DNA of 54,555 bases from an uncultured Prevotellaceae bacterium (GCA_900314755.1 OMWH01000018.1:1-54555); one strand, 5' to 3'. Positions 8,469 to 17,761 are shown, counted from the stretch's first letter. Notes: generated by a model not told the origin, from the sequence alone. Made by a program: numbers and translations.

Positions 8469-9983
8469 TTAATATTCATTTTGTTTCAAGGTAGGATCAG
8501 CATCAAGCTCACTCTGTGCCAATGGGATGTGCTTCTTGCTGGGTGTCCAACTGTTAGTACGGTAGCCATACTTGTCTGGTACGAGTACGGTAGCAGCCTT
8601 GTCAGTACGGACGAGGTCGAAATAACGCTTGCCCTCACCACAGAACTCCAGGTGACGCTCGTTCAGGATATTGTCAAGTGTAGCGGAATCATAGCCTGTC
8701 AAGCCGGCACGGGTACGTACCTCGTTGAGGTATTTCAACGCCTCTGCGGAACTGCCACCTGTAGCGAGCAACAGCTCGGCAGCATTCAACAGGGTCTCTG
8801 CATAGCGGTAGATGCGTTTGTTATTGTTGTAGTTCAGGTTCTTGGAGGTCGGACAGTCCTTGTTGTTGTCTGAATAGGGACGGTATTTCCCCAGCCAGAG
8901 ATGGGTGTCCTGGTATCGCTCGGTATAGGTATAGCCACGGACATCCCAGATGGTAGCGTCACGGCGCACGTCACCTTCCTCATACATATTATAGGTCTCC
9001 AGACGGACAGGCAGGAATCCCCAGCCGTCCTCACCGGTATTCCAACCGTCGCCACCCGGCCACTGGTTAGGAGAGATCAGTGTGGGCAACACACTGCCAC
9101 CGGCATTCAGGGCTGCGGCACCCCAGTCGCGCTGTGCCTGGTCATCATTGTAGTTTATCTCAAAGATAGACTCAGAGCACCACTCACCGCTCTCTTCCCA
9201 CAGGTTGGCGAAGTTAGGATTCAGTGAATAGTCAGGAGAGGCTATCAGCTCCTTCATATAGGTAAGTGCCCTCGGATAACGAGCAGTATCCTTCTGGTAC
9301 ATCACCATCTCGGCATAGAGCATATATGCCATCGCCTGTGACACACGACCTGCCTCGGCAGCCTCCCACCGGAGAGGCAGCACTTTGGAGGCGATAATCT
9401 CCTCCAGCTCCGGCAGCAGCTGGTTGTATATCTCATCAGCAGTTATCTGTGGTGCTGTATATGGCAACGACAGGTTCTCCAGATAGAAAGGAACATTGCC
9501 ATAGTAGTGCCACAAGATATTATAATAGTACACACGAAGCAAACGTGCCTGCATCTCGTAAGAGCGACGGTTCGCTGCCGTTCCCCCACCCCATGAGCAG
9601 TATTTGATCACGTCATTACAACGCTTGATACCGCTGTAGAAGTCACCCCACAAGGTGGAAAGGGTGTTGTTACCATCAGCCTCGAAGTTAAACAACTTAT
9701 GCCAGTGCAGGTTATCGGTATTGTCACGACCACCTACCCAGAAGTCATCACCCAGGATCTCCGCGTCCACGGTCAGGTCGTTATAGGCGACATTATCCCA
9801 GTCGGGCCAGTGCAGAGGGGCATAGGCGGAGGTCAGCGCCTCATTGAGGGTTTCGTCATCCGTATAGTATTCTTCCAAAGGCTCACCGTCCGTCTTCTTG
9901 ATTTCCAGGAAATCCTTGCTACATGAGCCTAACATCAGCAGTGTAGCCACTGCACCTGCGAATATAGTTATATGCTTATTCAT
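8469..9983 (-). CDS. SusD/RagB-type starch-binding-like lipoprotein of PUL 1
   Basis: 504 residues from ATG 9981-9983. An open frame continues upstream into the susC end, but only this start gives a lipoprotein signal (lipobox LGSC, Cys21) and follows the SusC stop by 13 bases. The mature part starts with the usual FLEIKKTDGEPLEEYYTDDE region and ends with the family's C-terminal signature (ADPTLKQNEY). TPR-like helices and a RagB fold are expected. SusD proteins sit on the outer membrane as a lid on SusC and deliver bound oligosaccharides to it. Sequence type is the large SusD/RagB (not SusD-like_2) class, unlike the SusD of PUL 2 in this window. Confidence 0.95.
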   Translation of the reverse strand: MNKHITIFAGAVATLLMLGSCSKDFLEIKKTDGEPLEEYYTDDETLNEALTSAYAPLHWPDWDNVAYNDLTVDAEILGDDFWVGGRDNTDNLHWHKLFNFEADGNNTLSTLWGDFYSGIKRCNDVIKYCSWGGGTAANRRSYEMQARLLRVYYYNILWHYYGNVPFYLENLSLPYTAPQITADEIYNQLLPELEEIIASKVLPLRWEAAEAGRVSQAMAYMLYAEMVMYQKDTARYPRALTYMKELIASPDYSLNPNFANLWEESGEWCSESIFEINYNDDQAQRDWGAAALNAGGSVLPTLISPNQWPGGDGWNTGEDGWGFLPVRLETYNMYEEGDVRRDATIWDVRGYTYTERYQDTHLWLGKYRPYSDNNKDCPTSKNLNYNNNKRIYRYAETLLNAAELLLATGGSSAEALKYLNEVRTRAGLTGYDSATLDNILNERHLEFCGEGKRYFDLVRTDKAATVLVPDKYGYRTNSWTPSKKHIPLAQSELDADPTLKQNEY

Positions 9984-9996
9984 TGTCTTTGTTGTT

Positions 9997-12900
9997 TTAA
10001 AGTGAGATATTGAATCCGACAGTCCATATACGAGCCTGTGGGTAAACGCCATAGTCAACACCAAGAGAAGTACTGCTGGTACCAATTTCTGGATCGAAGC
10101 CCCAGTACTTGGTCCATGTCACCAGGTTCTCTGCCATCACATAGAAACGGAGACGGCTGATGTTCAACCGCTGAGTGAGTTTACGGGGCAGCGTATAACC
10201 CAGTGTGATATTCTTCAGGCGCAGGTAAGAGCCGTCCTGTACATAAAGGTCGCTGACCACCCAGTTATTGCTGTCGCCGTCTTTTAAGATAGGTACACGG
10301 TTAGAGGTACCCTCACCCGTCCAACGTCCCAGCATCCATGTGGGATAGTTACCGGAAGCGACATCCTGACGGTAGGTGGCATCGAACACATCCACACCAC
10401 TGACACCCTGCAGGAAGAGTCCTAAGTCAAACCCTTTCCATTCCGCATTGAGATTGAAGCCGAAAGTCCAGGCAGGAGTACCGTTACCGATATTGGTACG
10501 GTCCTCGCTGGAAATCTTACCGTCGCCATTGGTATCCACGAAGCGCATGTCACCAGGACGTGCATCCGGCATGATGAGTCCACCATCCTTATTGGTATAG
10601 GCATTCACCTCCGCCATGTTCTGGAAGACACCATTCGTCTTATAACCATAGAAGAAGGGGAAAGGCTGACCATTCTCTGCACGGGTGCCACCATCGCTGA
10701 ACTGACTGATACCCCAGTTCAGGAAGCCTGTGTCGTTACCCAGATTGTTCAGTTTGTTTTTCAGATATGAAGCGTTGCCCTTGATAGCGAAATGAGCATC
10801 AGCGATATGCCACTTATAGCCTAACTCAAACTCTACGCCGGAGTTGGTCATATCACCGACGTTAGCCCATGGCTTTGCCTCACCGACATAGCTGGGGATA
10901 GGCATCTCGATAATCATACCGTTCGTCTTCTTGATGAAGTAGTCAACGGTGAAGGTCAGGGCATTGTTGAAGAAGCCGAAGTCCAGTCCGAAGTCGGTCT
11001 GCTCACTCTCCTCCCATTTCAGGTCCTCGTTGGCGAGGTGGTCGGACTTAGAACCATAGACCATGGTGCCTGCCTTACCGAAATAGTAGTTGCTGCTGCC
11101 ACCTGTCGTAGAACTGGTGGTATAGTAGAAGTCGGGGATATTATCGTTACCGTTCTTACCCCAGCTGAAGCGCACTTTCATGTTAGTCAGCCAGTTGCGG
11201 GTCTTCTCCATGAATTTCTCGTTCATCACGTTCCAACCCAAGGAGACGGAGGGGAAGGTACCCCATTTCTTATTAGTACCGAAGCGGCTGGAACCGTCAC
11301 GGCGTACGGTAGCCTGGAACATGTAACGCTCGTCGTAGTTGTAGCTCAGTCGTCCGAAGAGAGAGGCAACCTTATGCTCATAGTAGGGTCCTCCCCATGC
11401 ACCGACAAGACTCTTCGCACCTGTAATCACGCCATCAGCATCTGTGGATATCTCCAAGTCACCACCTGTAGTATAGTTGATGGATGGTTTGTTCGGGTTG
11501 ATGAGGTTCCAGTGAGAGCCACCCAGTTCATCACCCTTGAACTTTGATGCCGACTGTCCCAGCACGACAGCGATAGAATGCTTGCCGAACTGTTTGTCAT
11601 AAGTCAGGGTATTCTCTATCTGCCAGGTAGAGTTATTACCTTTGTAAGAGGTGGCAGAGGTATGGTCGGCATTGTTATTACCAGAGAAATAGTACTTCTC
11701 CTTGACAGCAGCGTCATAACCCCAGAACGACAGTTCTGCACTCCAGGTGAAGTGGTATTTCAGGTTGTCCCACAACTGCAGGTCGAGGGAGAACTTAGGC
11801 ATGAACTTGTGCGACCAGTTCTTCTGCGGATTCCGCTGCATCAGGGCAATGGGGTTGTTCTGCTCAGCATAGGAACCGATATTGCCAGGGATGGTGTAGG
11901 GATCACCATTCGCATCAGTATACAAGTCATACTGTGGATACTGGTTGATCAGGCGCTGACCTGCCTCTCCCTTCATTGTAAGGGGAAGGATAGGTGACAG
12001 ATAGAGTGCCGATCCCAGCGGGGAGCCCCATGTGGAGTTAGCGTCAATACCTGTATTATGGACACGCATATAAGAGAGATTGGCTCCAATGTCAAGTTTG
12101 TTAAGGAAACTGCGCTCTTTACTGTCATCGAAAAGATTGATATTGTTATTCGAGCGTATGGTCAGACGGTCGTAGTTCGACTGACCATAGTTGCCTCCCA
12201 CGATACCATCCTGTGTAAAGTAGCCCAGCGAGAGATAATAATTCACTTTCTCCGAAGCACCGCTGATGGAGAGGTCGTGCTGCATAATGGGGGCATTGTC
12301 ATTGAACAGCAGGTTCTGCCAGTTGGTTCCAAAGCCCTTTACCTTTTCACCGTTGACATCTACGAGGTTGTAGGGATCCATGTAGACAGGAGCCTTTCCA
12401 CCATTCACCTTCGCCTCGTTCTGAAGGATAGCATAGTCGGTGGCACTGGTCACGTCACGCTTCTTCCAGGCACTCTGCCAGCCATAGGAGAAATTATAGT
12501 TGATGCTTGCCTTGCCCATCTTACCCTTCTTGGTAGTCACTAAGATGACACCGTTGGCGGCACGGGCTCCATAGATAGCACCAGAGGCAGCATCTTTCAA
12601 CACCTCAATAGACTCAATATCGTATGGATTAACTGACTCCAAACCATTTTGGTCTGTCGGCATACCATCTATAATATAAAGAGGATCGGAGTTATTGATG
12701 GTACCAATACCACGAACACGAATCATTGACTTTGAGCCCGGCTGTCCAGAGGCAGAGGTGACGTTCACGCCAGCAGCAAGACCTTTCAGGGCATCATCCG
12801 CACGAAGACGTGACTTTCCTTCCAAGTCCTCAGCACTCACCTTGGCAATAGAGGCTGTTACGACGCTCTTCTTTTGAACACCATAACCGATGACAACGAC

Positions 12901-13206
12901 CTCATCGAGCAGTTGCTGGTCTGTCTTCAGGACAATACGGAGGTTGTCCGCCGCTTTCACCTCCTGTGTGACATAACCAATGTAAGAGATTACCAGAGTT
13001 GCCCCTGACTCTACGGAAACCGAGAAGTTTCCATCATAATCAGTTATCGTACCGTTAGAGGTACCTTTCTGAACAACAGAAGCACCAATGACAGGCTCAT
13101 TCTGGTCGTCGACGACCACGCCCGTATAGGTACGCTTCTGGGCAAGAGCAGTTGCTGACATCATGACGAATGACAGTAACAGGAATAAAAACTTGCTTTT
13201 TTTCAT
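9997..13206 (-). CDS. SusC/RagA TonB-linked outer membrane transporter of PUL 1
   Basis: 1069 residues. Signal peptide 1-22 (ATALAQ). Residues 25-95 form the carboxypeptidase-regulatory-like domain (GVVVDDQNEPVIGAS, TDYDGNFS); a TonB-box region follows (LDEVVVIGYG), then the plug domain with the conserved IRVRG-IGT, PLYIIDG and SIEVLKDAASGAIYGARAANG segments, and a 22-strand barrel ending in the aromatic-rich C-terminus FNISL. It imports oligosaccharides across the outer membrane using TonB energy. First gene of the PUL 1 operon (susC-susD-SGBP-GH16-GH3, gaps of 13, 28, 25 and 10 bases); a -7 box lies about 75 bases upstream. Confidence 0.96.
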   Translation of the reverse strand: MKKSKFLFLLLSFVMMSATALAQKRTYTGVVVDDQNEPVIGASVVQKGTSNGTITDYDGNFSVSVESGATLVISYIGYVTQEVKAADNLRIVLKTDQQLLDEVVVIGYGVQKKSVVTASIAKVSAEDLEGKSRLRADDALKGLAAGVNVTSASGQPGSKSMIRVRGIGTINNSDPLYIIDGMPTDQNGLESVNPYDIESIEVLKDAASGAIYGARAANGVILVTTKKGKMGKASINYNFSYGWQSAWKKRDVTSATDYAILQNEAKVNGGKAPVYMDPYNLVDVNGEKVKGFGTNWQNLLFNDNAPIMQHDLSISGASEKVNYYLSLGYFTQDGIVGGNYGQSNYDRLTIRSNNNINLFDDSKERSFLNKLDIGANLSYMRVHNTGIDANSTWGSPLGSALYLSPILPLTMKGEAGQRLINQYPQYDLYTDANGDPYTIPGNIGSYAEQNNPIALMQRNPQKNWSHKFMPKFSLDLQLWDNLKYHFTWSAELSFWGYDAAVKEKYYFSGNNNADHTSATSYKGNNSTWQIENTLTYDKQFGKHSIAVVLGQSASKFKGDELGGSHWNLINPNKPSINYTTGGDLEISTDADGVITGAKSLVGAWGGPYYEHKVASLFGRLSYNYDERYMFQATVRRDGSSRFGTNKKWGTFPSVSLGWNVMNEKFMEKTRNWLTNMKVRFSWGKNGNDNIPDFYYTTSSTTGGSSNYYFGKAGTMVYGSKSDHLANEDLKWEESEQTDFGLDFGFFNNALTFTVDYFIKKTNGMIIEMPIPSYVGEAKPWANVGDMTNSGVEFELGYKWHIADAHFAIKGNASYLKNKLNNLGNDTGFLNWGISQFSDGGTRAENGQPFPFFYGYKTNGVFQNMAEVNAYTNKDGGLIMPDARPGDMRFVDTNGDGKISSEDRTNIGNGTPAWTFGFNLNAEWKGFDLGLFLQGVSGVDVFDATYRQDVASGNYPTWMLGRWTGEGTSNRVPILKDGDSNNWVVSDLYVQDGSYLRLKNITLGYTLPRKLTQRLNISRLRFYVMAENLVTWTKYWGFDPEIGTSSTSLGVDYGVYPQARIWTVGFNISL

Positions 13207-13238
13207 ACGTTAATGTTTTATTGTTTTTTGGTTAGTGA

Positions 13239-13413
13239 TTTTATCCACCCGATTTCGTCTCTTGAACGATTTCCGCTGCAAAGTTATTTAAAATAATAAG
13301 GTGAAAATTGGAAAGCGGTTGAAAAAGTGGATAAAAACAGCCCCATAAAAATCACAACAAACAGAGAATAAGCAACTTACGAAAAAGTGGACAACAAAAA
13401 AGAGTGGATAAAA
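13239..13413. repeat. Cluster of GTGGATAA / TTATCCAC elements around the PUL 1 promoter
   Basis: TTTTATCCAC at 13239-13248 (in the leader) and its reverse complement GTGGATAAAA at 13327-13336 and 13404-13413 (upstream of the -7 box). A related GTGGACAA sits at 13387-13394, and the longer word GAAAAAGTGGA is repeated at 13321 and 13381, 60 bases apart. Each octamer matches 8 of 9 positions of the DnaA box TTATCCACA. They could be operators for the PUL regulator or DnaA-binding sites; the sequence does not decide. Confidence 0.6.
13279..13286 (-). promoter_or_regulatory. Putative -7 box of the PUL 1 operon promoter
   Basis: Reads TAACTTTG on the minus strand; predicted 5' leader about 70 bases. 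There is no TTG at the -33 distance, as is common for activator-dependent PUL promoters. The three TTATCCAC-like repeats listed separately flank it on both sides. Confidence 0.6.
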
Positions 13414-13437
13414 TATAGAGGTGTAAATAAAACAATT

Positions 13438-13466
13438 ATCCCGATAAACGGGGTGTTTATCGGGAT
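13438..13466 (-). terminator. Intrinsic terminator downstream of the aquaporin gene
   Basis: Perfect 12-bp inverted repeat, ATCCCGATAAAC / GTTTATCGGGAT, around a 5-base loop, 27 bases past the aquaporin stop. On the minus strand the stem is followed by an AT-rich, T-rich run. Confidence 0.75.
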
Positions 13467-13492
13467 GATTAGTATGATATAAAAGGATTCTT

Positions 13493-14170
13493 TTACTTCT
13501 CCTCAGTATCGATAAGCTTCCAGACACAGGCGGCAAGCGCACCACCGATGAAAGGACCTACGATGAATACCCAGAGCTGAGCAAGAGCCTTACCACCCTC
13601 GAAGAGTGCAGGACCGATAGAACGGGCTGGGTTAACAGATGTACCTGTATAGTTGATGCCTACCAAGTGAATCAGGATCAGGGCGAGACCGATGGCAAGT
13701 CCTGCGAAGTTGTTGGTAGCACCGTTTGTCTTAGCGGTAGCTCCCAATACAACGAGTACGAAAATAAAGGTGAGCACAATCTCAGCACATAAACCGTTCA
13801 GCACATTCTCTGAGGCACATGCGTTGGCACCTGTCGCTGTTCCACGAGCGAGACCTGGATCAGTGGAAACAAGGAAAGCAAGCAAGGCGGCTGCGATGAT
13901 AGCACCGATGACCTGGAAGATCATGTACATGCCACAGTCCTTTGAGTTCATACGACCGCTCAGGAAAACACCAAGGGTGATAGCGGGGTTGATATGGCAA
14001 CCAGAGATACCGCCGATAGCGTATGCCATGGCTACTACAGAGAGACCGAAGGCGATTGCCGTTCCTACTACTGACGCAGTGTCCACGCCACAATTCAGGC
14101 TGACAGCAGCACCACATCCCAAGAATGTCAGCACGAATGTGCCTACCATTTCTGCTAAATACTTTTTCAT
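13493..14170 (-). CDS. aqpZ: Aquaporin (MIP family, AqpZ-like water channel)
   Basis: 225 residues and six predicted membrane helices. The two pore-forming NPA boxes are present: HINPAITLG in the first half and SVNPARSIG in the second. The Arg right after the second NPA is the selectivity-filter residue of water-selective members, and I see no glycerol-facilitator Asp insert. It would allow water flow across the inner membrane in osmotic adaptation. It has its own promoter with well-spaced -33 and -7 elements and its own terminator, so it is monocistronic. The histidine kinase genes upstream on the same strand end only 90 bases before its start, so some read-through is possible. Confidence 0.95.
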   Translation of the reverse strand: MKKYLAEMVGTFVLTFLGCGAAVSLNCGVDTASVVGTAIAFGLSVVAMAYAIGGISGCHINPAITLGVFLSGRMNSKDCGMYMIFQVIGAIIAAALLAFLVSTDPGLARGTATGANACASENVLNGLCAEIVLTFIFVLVVLGATAKTNGATNNFAGLAIGLALILIHLVGINYTGTSVNPARSIGPALFEGGKALAQLWVFIVGPFIGGALAACVWKLIDTEEK

Positions 14171-14214
14171 AACCTTTTTAGTTTAAGTGATTAAAAACGT
14201 ATAACATTTAAACG

Positions 14215-14245
14215 CAAAAGTAGTAAATTTATTTCACACTTGCAA
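14215..14245 (-). promoter_or_regulatory. Promoter of the aquaporin gene (-33 TTG, -7 TACTTTTG)
   Basis: On the minus strand TACTTTTG (14215-14222) is preceded by TTG (14243-14245) with a 20-base spacer, the best full Bacteroidota promoter on this strand. The TTG lies inside a 10-bp palindrome ACTTGCAAGT (14238-14247), a possible operator. Confidence 0.7.
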
Positions 14246-14260
14246 GTAAAATCGGCAAAA

Positions 14261-16195
14261 TCATTGTTTTTCGGTAGTAACTGGATGTGCAAGGGGTAAC
14301 TCTACGATGAAACGACAGCCTCCATGGTAATGGGGATCCAGTGTCAGATTACCTCCCAAGTTGATGATATGCCGCTTGGACAGAGGGAGTCCTAACCCTA
14401 ATCCCTCCGACAAGTCATTCACCTTGGTAAACGGCACAAACATCTCACCAAAATAACTCTCATCAATACCTGGACCAGTGTCCTCAAAGACAAAGCGTAC
14501 AAGGGTGTCTGTCGCAGAGACATGCAAAGAGACATGCTGTCCGTCGGAATATTTCGCAGAGTTATAAAGGATTTCCCGCAGACTCCGCATCAGATAGAGC
14601 CGGTTCGTATGGATACACAGGGTATCTGGAAGCTCTGTCTCAAATGCAATGGGAAGGTAAGGGAAATAGAGACGAATACTTTCGATACAATCACGAGCCA
14701 CCTCGTTACATGAGACATATTCGTACTCTTGACTATTCATCTCCTCTGAGATACCCGTATCGGAACTGTCATAGAGCATCAGCACCATACGGTTAAGCGT
14801 CATGGCATTATGCTCCATCATGGCAGTCATCTTACTGACCTCCTCTGCCGGCATATCCCCTACATCATCACGGAGAACCTGCGCAAAGCCCATGATAATA
14901 TTGAGTGGTGTCCGTATCTGATGTGTCATATTCTGGATGAACACTGTTTTCTGACGGTCTGACTTCTCTACCAACAGACTGGCACGCTGAAGTTCCTCAT
15001 TACGCTGTGCCATCTCGTCATTCATTTTCTGGATATCACCGACATGCCGTTTCAGGGAGTCCTGCATGGCAATGAAACTATTCTGCAACCTTCCTACGGC
15101 ATCCTGCCTGGAAGAATGTCTGATCTCCTCATCATAATTACCCGCAGCCAGACGCCGGGTCTGCTCAACGAGTCTGTTCAACGGGCGGATAGCATCCGCT
15201 ACTATCTTGCGACAGAACCACGTAATCAATATTAAACCGATAATAATAAGTACGACAACGATATTGGACAACTGGTAGTAGCTACGAAGAATGTCGCTTT
15301 CCGGACATACCAGGGCAAGACTCCATTTCGTACCAGTTACGGGACCATAGCATACCAGACAGGGCTTCCCATTCACCTGAACCACCATAGAGCCTTTATG
15401 ACCAGAAGTCATCTCATGTCCCAAAGCAATGATGTCTGCCTGTCGGCGGGCGTCAATATCACTGAAGATGGTCTGATTGGAAAGACGTGTGGTATCGGGA
15501 TGCACATAATAACGTCCGTCCTCTCCAAGCAACATGAAATAAGCGTTCGGATAAGGTTTCTCCTTAGAGATTGCCTCAGCGAGCAAATGTAATGACAGGT
15601 CCGAGGAGATGACTCCCAGGAAACGACCATCGCCATCATACAGTGGTTTACAATAAGAGGCTATCATGCCCTTTGCGGAAAGCGTACCTGGATTATAGTC
15701 ATCAAAAGGATCCACCCAACAGGGCTTTCCCAACTCTTTGGGGGTCTTATACCATACTTTCTCAAAATACTCATACTCTTCCTCACGAACTGTGACTACG
15801 CTGTCTCCTTGACGAACAGAGTAAGCGGAGAAATATTTACCATACTTGGGGAACAGATAAGGTTCCGTGGTAATAGAGCATCCATTGACATTGCCATTCA
15901 ACATAACTACGCGGTTTGAGAAGGCAAGCAAAGAGTCTGGATGCATGTTCTCCAACACAAGCCATTCCGTGGCATCCGTTGCAGTCTCCACCGTATTCAG
16001 ATAACGCCTCATCCGTTGCTCTGACGTATTGAGGATACTGGTGGCAAGCTCTACCGCCTCTTGTTTAATATGATGGCGTGACTCGACGAAAAGGATACCT
16101 AATGACACTACGAAGACGAGTACGGTCAGCAGCAATATCCCGAAACTGAGTTTCATTGACAGCGAATGGCGGATATGACGAAACAGGCTTCTCAT
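14261..16195 (-). CDS. Cache-HAMP sensor histidine kinase (intact)
   Basis: 644 residues. Membrane helix 1 (about 15-37), a large periplasmic double-Cache sensor (about 40-300, with WYKTPKELGKPCWVDPF and GVISSDLSL), membrane helix 2 (about 310-328), HAMP (330-385), short coiled coil, then HisKA with phosphoacceptor His425 in NMTHQIRTPLN and an HATPase_c domain with N-box ILYNSAKYS, G1 DTGPGID and G2 GLGLGLPLSK. All kinase residues look present. No response regulator is encoded nearby, so it is an orphan kinase. It starts 3 bases after the stop of the upstream gene 16199-17701, which encodes the same Cache-HAMP sensor but no catalytic domain; the two are almost surely co-translated. Ligands of such Cache domains are often small organic acids or amino acids; here unknown. 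Confidence 0.92.
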   Translation of the reverse strand: MRSLFRHIRHSLSMKLSFGILLLTVLVFVVSLGILFVESRHHIKQEAVELATSILNTSEQRMRRYLNTVETATDATEWLVLENMHPDSLLAFSNRVVMLNGNVNGCSITTEPYLFPKYGKYFSAYSVRQGDSVVTVREEEYEYFEKVWYKTPKELGKPCWVDPFDDYNPGTLSAKGMIASYCKPLYDGDGRFLGVISSDLSLHLLAEAISKEKPYPNAYFMLLGEDGRYYVHPDTTRLSNQTIFSDIDARRQADIIALGHEMTSGHKGSMVVQVNGKPCLVCYGPVTGTKWSLALVCPESDILRSYYQLSNIVVVLIIIGLILITWFCRKIVADAIRPLNRLVEQTRRLAAGNYDEEIRHSSRQDAVGRLQNSFIAMQDSLKRHVGDIQKMNDEMAQRNEELQRASLLVEKSDRQKTVFIQNMTHQIRTPLNIIMGFAQVLRDDVGDMPAEEVSKMTAMMEHNAMTLNRMVLMLYDSSDTGISEEMNSQEYEYVSCNEVARDCIESIRLYFPYLPIAFETELPDTLCIHTNRLYLMRSLREILYNSAKYSDGQHVSLHVSATDTLVRFVFEDTGPGIDESYFGEMFVPFTKVNDLSEGLGLGLPLSKRHIINLGGNLTLDPHYHGGCRFIVELPLAHPVTTEKQ

Positions 16196-16198
16196 CTT

Positions 16199-17701
16199 CT
16201 ACTCCTTTTCTTTTCCTTGTGACACATTAAGCAAGTCATTGAGCAAATCCATCACCAACTTACCTTTCTTCTCAATATCACCGACCAGCTGACTGACCTC
16301 CTCTTGATGATCGTCCTGAAGATGTTCACTTAACTTCTTGACATTCGACTCTATACTGCTGACAGGCACTACCATCTGATTAGTCATGTGATGCAGGAAC
16401 GTGGTCTTCACACGGTCGGCATCCTTCACCTTATCATAAGTCGCTGACAACATCTCACCACGGGACTGCAACTCAGATGTCAACCGCTCCATTTCCCCGA
16501 CATGCTCTGAAAGAGCCTGCTGCATCTGCTGGAAATGATCCTGCAAACGACCCACCTCGTCCTGTTGGTGACTGTCAGGAATCAGATCGTCATAATGCCC
16601 CTCTGCTATACGCTGTGCCGACTGGGTGAGCATCCTTAAAGGGAGTAACCGATGGTGGGTGAACATCTGACAACTCACCAGTAAAAGAAGTAGTCCTATA
16701 AGGGCTATGGCGACGACCAGATACAGCAACTGATTATACTCCCCAAAGATATCATCCTCCGGATAGACGATACCGATGCTCCACCCTGTCTTCTCCAAGG
16801 CACGCCCCGGTACTTCTGCCCGCTGGAAGGGCTTATAGAACACATAATTGTCTATGCCGTCCTGACGGAAATGCTTATACCCCGTCTCACCAGCCATCAT
16901 CGCATCCCCAACAGCCTTCAACTCCGCATTTGTCTGGTATCTGTCCATCGAGAAGACGGTCTCGTGCATGACCACCGCACTATCGGGATGAACGATATAT
17001 GACCCGTCACTTCCTAACATGACAGCATAAGAGTTGGGGGACGGTTTTGCTGACAACACAATGTCAGACAACAGACTCAGCGACAAGTCAACGGCAAGCA
17101 CTCCGACAATCTTTCCTCCCGGTGCATAGATGGGCATGCTGAAAGTGATGATCGCCTCTCCCTCTGTTTTGTCATTCTTCAAAGGATTAATCCAACAGGG
17201 CCGTCCTTTCTCTATTGGTTCACTATACCATATCTGTTCCGGATATGGAACATTTCCGAAAGTCTCTGCCTGGATAATCTCTGAGGTGACCGTCTCCAGC
17301 TTATTCTTATTCACATGATGGACATACGCCATGAAATACTGCCCACGCTCTTGATAATAATAGGGTTCGAAGGCGATAGCGCAACCAGCCACGAAAGGAT
17401 TGCTCTCCACGACCTCCCGGCTATAAAGGAACATACGTTCTGGTTGGTTGAGATGACTCAACAGGTTCCAATAGATATTCCCTGCCGTCTGCTCCACACT
17501 CAACAGGACATTATCCGCCTGCCGGACAGTACACTCCAACGTCTGCTCCGCCTTCAGCCGGGCATCCTTCCTCAGTGTCTTACGGGAAAAATGAAACATG
17601 ATGAAAAGTGCCACTGCTAACAGGGTTGCTACTGCCAATACAATCTTCAGACTTATCCGTATTGACAAGGTCTGGGTGATAAATTTAATCCTTTTCATCA
17701 T
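16199..17701 (-). CDS. Cache-HAMP pseudo-histidine-kinase (no HATPase, H-box His replaced by Asn)
   Basis: 500 residues. Same layout as the downstream kinase up to the dimerisation helix: helix 1 (about 17-37), double Cache (about 45-315, with WYSEPIEKGRPCWINP and GVLAVDLSL), helix 2 (about 325-345), HAMP, coiled coil. The helix aligned with HisKA reads KTTFLHHMTNQMVVPVSS, against KTVFIQNMTHQIRTPLN in the partner, so Asn441 stands where His425 should be. The protein then ends about 60 residues later with no ATPase domain. This is not a frameshift at the stop: the reading frame is clean and the next ATG follows at 3 bases. It probably heterodimerises with or modulates the partner. Start MMKR could be at 17701 or 17698. 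Confidence 0.88.
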   Translation of the reverse strand: MMKRIKFITQTLSIRISLKIVLAVATLLAVALFIMFHFSRKTLRKDARLKAEQTLECTVRQADNVLLSVEQTAGNIYWNLLSHLNQPERMFLYSREVVESNPFVAGCAIAFEPYYYQERGQYFMAYVHHVNKNKLETVTSEIIQAETFGNVPYPEQIWYSEPIEKGRPCWINPLKNDKTEGEAIITFSMPIYAPGGKIVGVLAVDLSLSLLSDIVLSAKPSPNSYAVMLGSDGSYIVHPDSAVVMHETVFSMDRYQTNAELKAVGDAMMAGETGYKHFRQDGIDNYVFYKPFQRAEVPGRALEKTGWSIGIVYPEDDIFGEYNQLLYLVVAIALIGLLLLLVSCQMFTHHRLLPLRMLTQSAQRIAEGHYDDLIPDSHQQDEVGRLQDHFQQMQQALSEHVGEMERLTSELQSRGEMLSATYDKVKDADRVKTTFLHHMTNQMVVPVSSIESNVKKLSEHLQDDHQEEVSQLVGDIEKKGKLVMDLLNDLLNVSQGKEKE

Positions 17702-17709
17702 TTCTGCTG

Positions 17710-17717
17710 CAAATTTA
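17710..17717 (-). promoter_or_regulatory. Putative -7 box of the pseudo-kinase/kinase operon
   Basis: Reads TAAATTTG on the minus strand, about 9 bases from the first ATG (17701), implying a very short leader. No clear -33 TTG. Confidence 0.45.
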
Positions 17718-17761
17718 CATAATTTTCTCCAATATATTCATCTGTTTTGCTTGTTTTTTGC

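Noticed and set aside
8469-10085. Longer SusD reading frame starting at 10085
   Set aside because: It overlaps the SusC 3' end and hides the lipoprotein signal; the start at 9983 has proper spacing and lipobox.
13207-13492. Chromosomal replication origin, because of the DnaA-like boxes
   Set aside because: Only three imperfect boxes, no dnaA/dnaN or other origin-linked genes, and a simpler explanation as PUL operators; kept only as an open finding.
16190-16205. Frameshift splitting one long kinase into the two Cache proteins
   Set aside because: Both proteins have their own complete Cache-HAMP sensor, so they are paralogues in tandem and not two pieces of one gene.
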